10,247 nucleotides of DNA. Origin: Oscillospiraceae bacterium UBA6370. Its GTDB lineage: Bacteria > Bacillota > Clostridia > Oscillospirales > Oscillospiraceae. The position numbers were made by a program, and so were the translations under genes. Below are positions 1 to 5,656 of this stretch, piece after piece; the first letter of the stretch is position 1, and each line of letters begins with the position of its first letter. The notes under the pieces were generated by a model. The model saw only the letters and a program-made list of their open reading frames with translations, was not told the origin of the DNA and did not search any database. Location: contig DJRC01000089.1 in assembly GCA_002437735.1 (NCBI GenBank), forward strand, positions 473 through 10,719, read 5' to 3'.

Positions 1-914
1 GACCCCGCCGTCACCGGATAGAAGAAGCTCTCCCCCGCCGCGAGCGATACGCTCGTCTGCGTACCGCCGCGCACCGGCGCGAGGGTGTATTCCTCGCCGC
101 GCGCCACCGCGCGCTTGCGCGCAAAGGCGGCGAAGCCGTACTCATACAGCGCCGCATGATCCGCCCAGTCGCTGCGGTCGTTGAGCGTCACGGCAATGAG
201 CCGCATCCCGTCTCTTTCGCAGCAGGTCACGAGCGTGCGCCCCGCGTTGTCCGTGTAGCCGGTCTTGAGACCGGTGCAGCCCTCAAGCGACGCGAGCAGC
301 TTATTGTGGTTGCCCAGCATCCGCTCGCCCACCGCCGCCGTTCTGGTCGCGGCAATGCGCGCAAAGGTCGGCTCGCGCATGGCATACGCCGCGAGCCGCG
401 CCATGTCGAGCGCGCAGGAATAGTGCCCCTGCGCGTCCAGCCCGCTCGGATTCGCAAACGAGGTGTGCGTCATGCTGAGCGCCGCGGCCTTCTCATTCAT
501 TCTCGCGACGAAGCGCTCTACCCCGCCGCCGCAATGGTCGGCGATGCACTCCGCCGCGTCGTTCCCCGACGGCAGCAGCAGCCCGTAGAGCAGCTCCTCG
601 AGCGTCAGCACCTCGCCCGCGCGCAGGTACATGGACGAGCCTTCCTTCAAGTGGTTCTGCTTTACCGTCACCTTGTCCGAAAGGCTTCCCGTCTCGAGCG
701 CCACGAGCGCCGTCATGATCTTCGTCGTGCTCGCAATGGCAAGCTCCTGTTCGGTGTTTTTTCCTGCCAGCACCCGGCCGCTGCCGGCGTCCATCAGAAT
801 AAACGCCTCCGCGCCGGTCTGCGGCACGCTCTGCGCCGCGGCGCAGTCCATACAGCCGAGCAGGCTGCATACCATCAGCACAAGAGCCGCCCTTCGTTGC
901 ACGACACGCGTCAA
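1..914 (-). CDS. D-alanyl-D-alanine carboxypeptidase (peptidase S11, DacB/DacF type), 3' end cut by window edge
   Basis: This is a penicillin-binding-protein-5-like enzyme that removes the terminal D-Ala from peptidoglycan pentapeptides outside the membrane. The 304 visible codons hold all three active-site motifs: STTK at residues 62-65 (Ser62 nucleophile, Lys65), SGN at 116-118 and KTG at 217-219. The visible end, after about residue 275, looks like the start of the usual C-terminal beta domain; the family is normally 370-420 residues, so about a quarter is missing beyond base 1. The N-terminus (RR, then a hydrophobic stretch to about residue 27) is a signal peptide. LLGC at 18-21 resembles a weak lipobox, but cleavage after the AAA at 25-27 is equally possible. 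No ATG lies in frame: a TGA occurs just upstream, so the start is TTG at 914, with AAGGGTG seven bases before it, or less likely GTG at 902. It follows gerW by 44 bases and is probably the last visible gene of the scp operon. Sporulation-type DacB/DacF is likely from context, but which paralogue is not settled. Confidence 0.93.
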   Translation of the reverse strand, partial: MTRVVQRRAALVLMVCSLLGCMDCAAAQSVPQTGAEAFILMDAGSGRVLAGKNTEQELAIASTTKIMTALVALETGSLSDKVTVKQNHLKEGSSMYLRAGEVLTLEELLYGLLLPSGNDAAECIADHCGGGVERFVARMNEKAAALSMTHTSFANPSGLDAQGHYSCALDMARLAAYAMREPTFARIAATRTAAVGERMLGNHNKLLASLEGCTGLKTGYTDNAGRTLVTCCERDGMRLIAVTLNDRSDWADHAALYEYGFAAFARKRAVARGEEYTLAPVRGGTQTSVSLAAGESFFYPVTAG

Positions 915-958
915 CTTCCATCACCCTTTTTCACAGAATGACTTCAGTATGCCCGCTT

Positions 959-1351
959 TTACACAAATTCTTTCTCTTCCTTTTTCCTGTTGACGAAGCT
1001 CTCAACGCGGTCGATGAGCTGCGGTGCCATCTCCAGCACGCGGTCCACCGTCGCGGTCGCCGGCACGGCGACCGGCACCATGCGCGTCTGCCCGTCCTTG
1101 ATAACGAGGAACGCCACGGGGTCGATCTTCACGCCCGCTCCGCCGCCGCCGCCGAAGCGCTCGCTGGTCTGACCGTAGGTCCCGCCGCCGCTGCCGAAGC
1201 CGAGGCTCACGCGGGACACGGGGATGAGCGTCACGCCGTCCGGCGTGGTGATCGGCTCACCGATAACGGAATTGGAATCCACCATTTCGCGGATCTTCGT
1301 CATCGTGGTCTCCATCAGCTCGCTTACCGAGTTTTTTTCCTTGTTCTCCAT
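959..1351 (-). CDS. ytfJ: GerW family sporulation protein (YtfJ)
   Basis: This 130-residue protein belongs to the GerW/YtfJ family. In Bacillus subtilis the family member is made in the forespore and is needed for normal germination; its biochemical role is not known. Visible hallmarks are the N-terminal helix with ELMETTMTKI (11-20), the GEPITTPDGVTLIPVSRVS block (31-49), and a glycine-rich stretch (51-73) containing GFGSGGG and FGGGGGAG. The VPATATVDRVLEMAP block (97-110) and a charged, lysine-rich C-terminus follow. An open frame continues upstream of ATG 1351, but that part overlaps the ytfI gene. The start at 1351 has AAAGGAAG about six bases before it and gives the usual family length. 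The gene begins 14 bases after the DUF2953 (ytfI-like) gene. The ytfI-ytfJ pair is conserved in spore-forming Firmicutes, which supports both calls. Confidence 0.95.
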   Translation of the reverse strand: MENKEKNSVSELMETTMTKIREMVDSNSVIGEPITTPDGVTLIPVSRVSLGFGSGGGTYGQTSERFGGGGGAGVKIDPVAFLVIKDGQTRMVPVAVPATATVDRVLEMAPQLIDRVESFVNRKKEEKEFV

Positions 1352-1365
1352 CGTGATCTTCCTTT

Positions 1366-2061
1366 CTATGCAGTCCGTTTTTCCGGTTCGTTCGTTTTCG
1401 GCACAGCCGCGTGCTCTGCCGGCGGCTCCGCCTTTGCCTCGCTCCGGTGCCTCCTGCGCCAACGCAGGAACCATTTCCCCACCGGTGCCGCCAGCGTAAA
1501 GAGAATGGCAAAGAGGTCGCACACGCGCAGCGATACGCCGATCGTCCCCTCCGCCGAGGTCTCCGCCTTAGTGAAGTCCATCCCCAGATAGACGGACGGC
1601 TTCGGGATATAGAACAGCTCCTCGAGCTTCGGCATCAGAGTCCACAGCGCGGCGTTGGCATAGCCGTAGGTCTGCGCCGTGTCCGCCGGATCGTCGCCCG
1701 CAAAAATCACGCCGACCTCCAGCGGGTCGATGCGTGTACGGCGGCAGGTGCGGCGAAGCGTCCGCTTCAGCGCGCCGAGCACCGTCCCCGCAAGCTCGCG
1801 CAGCTCGGGAAAGCTGAGCCTCGGCAGGCGGTGTCCGCCCGCCGCCTGCGGCTTCGTCTTCTCCTCCGGCGTTTTCCCGGCTGTTTTCGCTGCCTTCTTC
1901 TTTGCTTTCTTTTCTTTCCTCGGCAGGACCGTCAGCTTGACCGGACCGACGCGCAGCCGAACGCGCAGCTCCCCGCCGAAATCGACGATCGCGCCCACGC
2001 GCAGCAGCGAAAGGAGAAGAAAGAGCAGCAGAATCATGCCGATGATCTCCAGCGCCGTCAT
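1366..2061 (-). CDS. ytfI: DUF2953 domain protein (YtfI-like), membrane-anchored
   Basis: This is a 231-residue protein of the DUF2953/YtfI family; molecular function is unknown. Residues 4-21 form one strongly hydrophobic segment rich in Leu, likely an N-terminal membrane anchor. Next come a beta-type region (VDFGGELRVRLRVGPVKLTVLP, about 27-48) and a lysine/alanine-rich linker (49-70). The C-terminal half contains an Arg-rich stretch (99-111), the conserved-looking PLEVGVIFAGDDPADTAQTYGYANAAL block (113-139) and a second hydrophobic patch (183-200). The tail is charged. I prefer ATG 2061: GGAAGGAGG sits seven bases upstream. A TTG at 2067 would add two residues but lies one base from the Shine-Dalgarno. 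It sits between scpB (36-base gap) and gerW, as in other spore formers, so a sporulation-linked role is inferred from context only. Confidence 0.85.
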   Translation of the reverse strand: MTALEIIGMILLLFLLLSLLRVGAIVDFGGELRVRLRVGPVKLTVLPRKEKKAKKKAAKTAGKTPEEKTKPQAAGGHRLPRLSFPELRELAGTVLGALKRTLRRTCRRTRIDPLEVGVIFAGDDPADTAQTYGYANAALWTLMPKLEELFYIPKPSVYLGMDFTKAETSAEGTIGVSLRVCDLFAILFTLAAPVGKWFLRWRRRHRSEAKAEPPAEHAAVPKTNEPEKRTA

Positions 2062-2097
2062 GGTCAAGCCTCCTTCCCCGTTCGCTGTCCGGTCCGC

Positions 2098-2721
2098 TTA
2101 TTCCTCCGCGTCCGGCTCGCTTTCCGCCGCAGCCGTGAGCTGCGTCGGGTCAAGGATCGCACCGTCCGTATCCAGCCGCAGCTGGCCGTCCGCCTCAAGG
2201 CCCGGCATCTCGGGCAGCTCCTCGAGCGAGCTCAAATGGAACACGCGCAGGAATTCCTTCGTCGTGCGGTAGAGCCTGGGCCGTCCCGGCACCTGGAGCC
2301 GTCCGCACTCCTCGATGAGCTTACGCTCCTGCAAAAGTCCCATCGTGTACGAGCTGTCCACACCGCGCACCTGATCGACATAGGCGCGCGTGGTCGGCTG
2401 ATAATAGGCGATGATGGTCAGCACCTCCAGCGCAGGCTGAGAGAGCTTCGCGGGCTTTCGGATCTCAAACGCTTTGCGGATGATGTCCGCGTAATCCGGC
2501 GCGGAGCAGAGCTGATAGCAGTTCTCCATCCGCACCAGACGGATGCCGCGGCGCTCGAAGGCGTAGTAGTCGCCAAGCTCCTGCAAAACCTGCTCCGCCG
2601 TCGGCTTGTCCAACTCGAGCGCCAGACAGATGCGGTCGATATTCACCGGCTCGCCGGCGGCAAAGAGGATGCCCTCCATCGCCGAGCGGACCTCATGTAA
2701 GTCCATCGTTTCCAGTGCCAT
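2098..2721 (-). CDS. scpB: Segregation and condensation protein B (ScpB)
   Basis: ScpB is the winged-helix (kite) subunit that dimerises and binds the middle of ScpA in the SMC-ScpA-ScpB complex, which loads at parS-ParB sites and resolves replicated origins. The 207-residue length is typical. Visible features are the first winged helix (LHEVRSAMEGILFAAGEPV, about 8-26) and the second one with the family signature LSQPALEVLTIIAYYQPTTR (93-112) followed by VDQVRGVDS (115-123). The GR-PGRPRLYRTT motif (140-154) follows, and the C-terminus is acidic. ATG 2721 is chosen because GTGAGGA lies four bases upstream. The stop codon of scpA is seven bases before the start, inside this ribosome binding site, suggesting translational coupling. 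An internal Met6 has only a weak site. Confidence 0.97.
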   Translation of the reverse strand: MALETMDLHEVRSAMEGILFAAGEPVNIDRICLALELDKPTAEQVLQELGDYYAFERRGIRLVRMENCYQLCSAPDYADIIRKAFEIRKPAKLSQPALEVLTIIAYYQPTTRAYVDQVRGVDSSYTMGLLQERKLIEECGRLQVPGRPRLYRTTKEFLRVFHLSSLEELPEMPGLEADGQLRLDTDGAILDPTQLTAAAESEPDAEE

Positions 2722-2728
2722 ACGTTCC

Positions 2729-3514
2729 TCACAATGTAAAAGTTTCCGGTGCGTCCTGCTCGCAGTCCACCGTGCAGTCGGTCTCGCCGCCTGCGAGACG
2801 GATCACGCTCGCGCGGCACAGCTCCAGCACCGCCATAAAGGTCGCCACGATCTCGCTGCGGCTCTTCGCGCCGCGGAACAGCAGCAAAAAGCGCGTGATA
2901 CCGAAGCTCTTGAGCCGCCGCACGATCTCGCCCGCCTTGTCGGAGACGGAATACGGCTCGCGCTGCACGATCTGCTCAAAGGCCGCGCGCGGCGGCGGCG
3001 CCAGCTTCTCCGCGCGATCGAAGATCGACTGCATGGCCAGCACCAGGTCTGCCTTCTCGTGGTCGTATTCGTAGATCTTCCCGCGCTCCATCGGCTCGGG
3101 ATTCTTCGTCATCGTGTTGCGTCCGAACTCACTCATCGGCCCCAGCGTCTCGGTCAGCGTGCGGATGCGCAGATAGGTGTCCTTCTGCTGGCGCTCCTTC
3201 AGGGATTGAATGAGCTGCTCCATCTCGTTCTGCGCTTCCTCGTCCTCGATGGACAGCAGCATCCGCGTCTTGATGTACATCAGGTGCGCCGCCATCGTGA
3301 TGAATTCGCTCGCCACCTCAAGGTCAAGCTGCTTGCGCTGCTCGAGGTAGGCAAGATACTGCTCTAAGATGAGCGCGATGGGAATGTCCTGTATTTCGAT
3401 CTTATTTTTTGAGAGCAGGAAAAGGATGAGGTCGAGCGGGCCTTCAAAATCCTGAAGCGTCTCCGCCGAGCGCTCATGCACCACGCCCTCGAGCTTAAAA
3501 ATAGGGTTGTCCAT
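2729..3514 (-). CDS. scpA: Segregation and condensation protein A (ScpA, kleisin)
   Basis: ScpA is the kleisin that bridges the two heads of the SMC dimer and carries the ScpB dimer in the bacterial condensin. At 261 residues the length is normal. The N-terminal SMC-neck-binding domain shows the hallmark FEGPLDLILFLLSKNKIEIQDIPI (23-46), then QYLAYL and the ITMAAHLMYIKTRMLL helix (about 72-87) that carries the family signature. A long charged linker with coiled-coil character (about 88-125) follows. The C-terminal winged-helix domain includes VSDKAGEIVRRL and FRGAKSRSEIVATFMAVLEL (roughly 200-235). GGAG lies about eight bases before ATG 3514. It follows the M50 protease by 25 bases and precedes scpB by seven. 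The smc gene is not in this window. Confidence 0.97.
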   Translation of the reverse strand: MDNPIFKLEGVVHERSAETLQDFEGPLDLILFLLSKNKIEIQDIPIALILEQYLAYLEQRKQLDLEVASEFITMAAHLMYIKTRMLLSIEDEEAQNEMEQLIQSLKERQQKDTYLRIRTLTETLGPMSEFGRNTMTKNPEPMERGKIYEYDHEKADLVLAMQSIFDRAEKLAPPPRAAFEQIVQREPYSVSDKAGEIVRRLKSFGITRFLLLFRGAKSRSEIVATFMAVLELCRASVIRLAGGETDCTVDCEQDAPETFTL

Positions 3515-3539
3515 TCGTTTCTCCGTTCACTCTCCGCGC

Positions 3540-4226
3540 TCAAACGATGCCGCGGAAAACGAAATTGATCATAGAAGCGTACACGTTATAGATCGCCGTG
3601 CTGAGCACATTGTCGCCCACGCCGAGCCACACGAGGATCAGCAGCGCGATCATACCGTATTTTTCGTAGCGCATCAGCTTCTCATACGCGCTGTCCGGCA
3701 GGAATGCAAAGAGCACCTTTGAGCCGTCGAGCGGCGAGATGGGAATGAGGTTGAAAAGCCCGAGACCGACGCTCAGATACGCCGTCGTCAGCAGCAGGTC
3801 AAAGATGAAATCCCACAGCGCGCCGTATTGATGATAGACGAGCCGCGCGCACAGCAAGGCAAGCAGCGCCAGCACAAAATTGGATACCGGTCCGGCCAGC
3901 GCCGTGAGCGCCATGCCCTGCTTCGGCTTCTTGAAATAGCGCATATCCACCGGCACGGGCTTCGCCCAGCCGAAGCCGAGCACCAGCATACACGCAAGAC
4001 CCACCCAGTCGATGTGGTGCAGCGGGTTTAGGCTCAGCCGATGCTCCCGCTTCGCGGTCGGGTCGCCGAGCGCATAGGCCGCAAGGCCGTGGCAGGTCTC
4101 GTGGACCGTCAGGCATAAAAATACGGCAATCAGGCGCATCAGCGCCGACAGCATTGCCGAAAAATCAAGTGAATTCCATAGGTCGGACAGGGTACCCAAC
4201 GCAATCTCTCCTGCGAAAAAATTCAT
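3540..4226 (-). CDS. Site-2 protease family protein (peptidase M50, membrane metalloprotease)
   Basis: This is a multi-pass membrane zinc protease of the S2P/M50 family, short YwhC-like group (228 residues, no PDZ domain). The zinc site is HETCHG (42-47: His42 and His46 ligands, Glu43 catalytic), within the first long hydrophobic helix. The NPLHHIDWVGL block and GFGWAKPVPVDMRYFKKPK (about 68-102) are typical of this group, as is the ALAGPVSNFVLALLALL helix. The third ligand motif is NLIPISPLDGSKV (about 159-171), with the conserved Asp. Its substrate is unknown; relatives cleave anti-sigma factors or pro-sigma factors, but nothing here identifies a target. The start is uncertain. ATG 4226 has no Shine-Dalgarno and sits beside a hairpin, whereas TTG 4199 (codon 10) has AGGAGAG six bases upstream and may be the true start. 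It is the first gene of the scpAB operon. Confidence 0.93.
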   Translation of the reverse strand: MNFFAGEIALGTLSDLWNSLDFSAMLSALMRLIAVFLCLTVHETCHGLAAYALGDPTAKREHRLSLNPLHHIDWVGLACMLVLGFGWAKPVPVDMRYFKKPKQGMALTALAGPVSNFVLALLALLCARLVYHQYGALWDFIFDLLLTTAYLSVGLGLFNLIPISPLDGSKVLFAFLPDSAYEKLMRYEKYGMIALLILVWLGVGDNVLSTAIYNVYASMINFVFRGIV

Positions 4227-4229
4227 TCT

Positions 4230-4246
4230 CGGGTGGATTTACCCGA
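4230..4246. repeat. TCGGGT/ACCCGA inverted repeat in the M50-scp leader
   Basis: Arms TCGGGT and ACCCGA at 4229-4246 are perfect complements separated by six bases. They lie between the minus-strand -10 box (4258-4263) and ATG 4226 of the M50 protease gene. In the transcript this could form a small hairpin directly over the place where a ribosome binding site for that ATG would be. In DNA it could be an operator. The arms are seen directly; the role is a guess. Confidence 0.45.
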
Positions 4247-4257
4247 TAAGTTTAATT

Positions 4258-4286
4258 ATTATAGCATTTTTCACGTCTCTTTACAA
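4258..4286 (-). promoter_or_regulatory. Sigma-A type promoter for M50 protease-scpAB operon
   Basis: On the minus strand, TTGTAA (4286-4281) and a perfect TATAAT (4263-4258) are separated by 17 bases. The predicted transcription start is near 4251, leaving a leader of about 25 nt before ATG 4226 or about 52 nt before TTG 4199. The stretch just upstream of the -35 box (4287-4310) is A-rich on this strand and could act as an UP element. Confidence 0.75.
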
Positions 4287-4322
4287 GGATTTTTGCAATT
4301 TTTGTTGCATCTTTCCTGCAAA

Positions 4323-4348
4323 ATTCTGCGTGGCAAATTCGGCAGAAT
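4323..4348. repeat. Inverted repeat ATTCTGC-N12-GCAGAAT in divergent intergenic region
   Basis: Two perfect 7-base arms, ATTCTGC (4323-4329) and GCAGAAT (4342-4348), face each other across 12 bases. They lie between the two divergent promoters, about 37 bases upstream of the minus-strand -35 and 40 bases upstream of the plus-strand -35. The spacing and lack of a T-tract fit a regulator-binding dyad better than a terminator, but no regulator can be named. Confidence 0.4.
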
Positions 4349-4383
4349 GTACAAACACACGCTCTCTCCTCTCCCCTCATATT

Positions 4384-4413
4384 CCTATTGACAAGATAGG
4401 CTTTTCCGCCTAT
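4384..4413. promoter_or_regulatory. Overlapping dyads over the desulfurase promoter (possible operator)
   Basis: CCTAT (4384-4388) pairs with ATAGG (4396-4400) across seven bases, and ATAGGC (4396-4401) pairs perfectly with GCCTAT (4408-4413) across six. The shared middle arm lies in the spacer, and the outer arms touch the -35 and -10 hexamers. This placement is what a repressor site would look like. Rrf2-type regulators (IscR, CymR) often control cysteine desulfurase genes, so such a protein is the natural candidate. That assignment is inference, and I do not match the bases to any known consensus. Confidence 0.45.
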
Positions 4414-4416
4414 ACT
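4388..4416 (+). promoter_or_regulatory. Consensus sigma-A promoter for cysteine desulfurase-mnmA operon
   Basis: TTGACA (4388-4393) and TATACT (4411-4416) are separated by exactly 17 bases, a near-perfect vegetative promoter. The start of transcription is expected near 4423, giving a leader of about 37 nt before the chosen ATG at 4460. The hexamers are embedded in overlapping dyads, which suggests that a repressor can block this otherwise strong promoter. Confidence 0.85.
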
Positions 4417-4459
4417 CTCTATATCCTATCAAAACACTATGCTTTATGAGGCGTCCAAT

Positions 4460-5647
4460 ATGAAAGTCTATGCCGATCATGCCGCCACGACCGAGCTAAG
4501 CCGAAACGCGCTGTCCGCCATGCTCCCCTGCTTTACGGAGTTCTACGGCAACCCCTCCAGCCCGCACGCCGCGGGGCAGGCGGCCTCCCGGCTTCTGGTC
4601 CACGCGCGGGATACCGTCGCGCGCTGCTTGAACTGCCGGCCGGATGAGATCACCTTTACCTCCGGCGGGAGCGAGAGCGACACGCAGGCGCTGCTCTCCG
4701 CCGCGCGGAACGGCGCAAGGCAGGGCAGGCAGCACATTCTCTCCACCGCGTTCGAGCACCATGCCGTGCTGCACACGCTCGAGCGTCTCTCCCGCGACGG
4801 TTTCACGGTCGAGCTGCTGCCGGTCGGTCCGCTCGGCATCATCACAGCCGCGCAGGTCGCCGCCGCCCTGCGACCCGACACCTGCCTTGTGAGCGTGATG
4901 TACGCCAACAACGAGATCGGCTCCGTGCTGCCGGTCGGCGAGATCGGCGCACTCTGCCGCGAGCGCGGCGTCCCGTTCCACACCGACGCCGTGCAGGCCG
5001 CGGGACACCTTCCCATTGACGTGCAGGCACAGGGCATCGACCTGCTCTCGCTCTCCGCGCACAAGTTCAACGGGCCGAAGGGCGCGGGCGTCCTCTACGC
5101 GCGACGCGGCACGCCGCTCGTTTCTCTCATAGAGGGCGGCGCGCAGGAGCGCGGAAAACGCGCCGGTACGGAAAATCTTCCCGCCATCGTCGGCATGGCC
5201 ACCGCCTTGGAGGAGGCGTGTACGCACATGGAGGATGCCGCCGCGCGTGTCGCCGCCCTGCGCGACCGTCTGATTGCCGGGCTGTCCGCGATCCCGCACA
5301 GCCGTCTCAACGGGGATTCGATCCGCCGTCTGCCGGGAAACGTCAGCTTTTGCTTCGAGGACGTCGAGGGCGAGGCCCTGCTGCTCCTGCTCGACGCCGC
5401 GGGCATCTGCGCTTCCTCCGGCAGCGCCTGCGCCTCCGGCTCGCTTGAGCCGAGCCACGTCCTGCTCTCGCTCGGTCTGCCGCCCGAATTGGCGGGCAGC
5501 GCCCTGCGTCTGAGCCTTGGCGCGGAAAACACCGGCGAGGAGATCGACTATCTCCTTGCCGAGATCCCAAAGGCCGTCGCCACGCTCCGTGAACACTCGC
5601 CCGCATGGCAGGAAAAGCTGCGCGGGAAACGACTGTTTTTACTTTGA
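4460..5647 (+). CDS. Cysteine desulfurase, NifS/IscS family (PLP-dependent)
   Basis: This enzyme takes sulfur from L-cysteine to form alanine and an enzyme persulfide, which is passed to acceptors. The 395-residue protein starts YADHAATT (4-11) and has the conserved YGNPSSPH, then TSGGSESD, AFEHHAV and YANNEIGS blocks. PLP-binding Lys202 lies in SAHKFNGPKG, followed by RAGTENLPAIVG. The persulfide-carrying Cys324 is in SSGSACASGS, the group I (IscS/NifS) form of the active-site loop. I chose ATG 4460 rather than ATG 4439: GAGG lies eight bases before 4460, while 4439 has no ribosome site, and family members begin near the YADHAATT motif. mnmA follows nine bases later, and no iscU, nifU or iscR gene is next to it. 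A role as sulfur donor for tRNA thiolation is therefore the best inference; wider Fe-S or thiamine supply is possible. Confidence 0.95.
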   Translation: MKVYADHAATTELSRNALSAMLPCFTEFYGNPSSPHAAGQAASRLLVHARDTVARCLNCRPDEITFTSGGSESDTQALLSAARNGARQGRQHILSTAFEHHAVLHTLERLSRDGFTVELLPVGPLGIITAAQVAAALRPDTCLVSVMYANNEIGSVLPVGEIGALCRERGVPFHTDAVQAAGHLPIDVQAQGIDLLSLSAHKFNGPKGAGVLYARRGTPLVSLIEGGAQERGKRAGTENLPAIVGMATALEEACTHMEDAAARVAALRDRLIAGLSAIPHSRLNGDSIRRLPGNVSFCFEDVEGEALLLLLDAAGICASSGSACASGSLEPSHVLLSLGLPPELAGSALRLSLGAENTGEEIDYLLAEIPKAVATLREHSPAWQEKLRGKRLFLL

Positions 5648-5656
5648 GGAAAAGCC

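Noticed and set aside
493..924. A minus-strand frame starting at ATG near 921, overlapping the carboxypeptidase start
   Set aside because: It is one frame off the frame carrying STTK, SGN and KTG and shows no protein family; I considered a frameshift but the correct frame has its own TTG start and ribosome site.
156..941. A 261-codon plus-strand open frame
   Set aside because: Antisense to the D,D-carboxypeptidase, whose three active-site motifs are intact on the minus strand.
1411..2700. A 429-codon plus-strand open frame rich in Arg, Leu and His
   Set aside because: Antisense to ytfI and scpB, both certain or near-certain genes; Arg/Leu/His-rich composition is typical of a GC-rich shadow frame.
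4439..4459. ATG 4439 as the start of the cysteine desulfurase
   Set aside because: It has no Shine-Dalgarno, lies only about 16 bases after the predicted transcription start, and adds seven residues not usual in the family; ATG 4460 has a good site.
4496..5596. A 366-codon minus-strand open frame inside the desulfurase gene
   Set aside because: Antisense shadow of the cysteine desulfurase; Gly/Arg/Ala-rich with no family motif.
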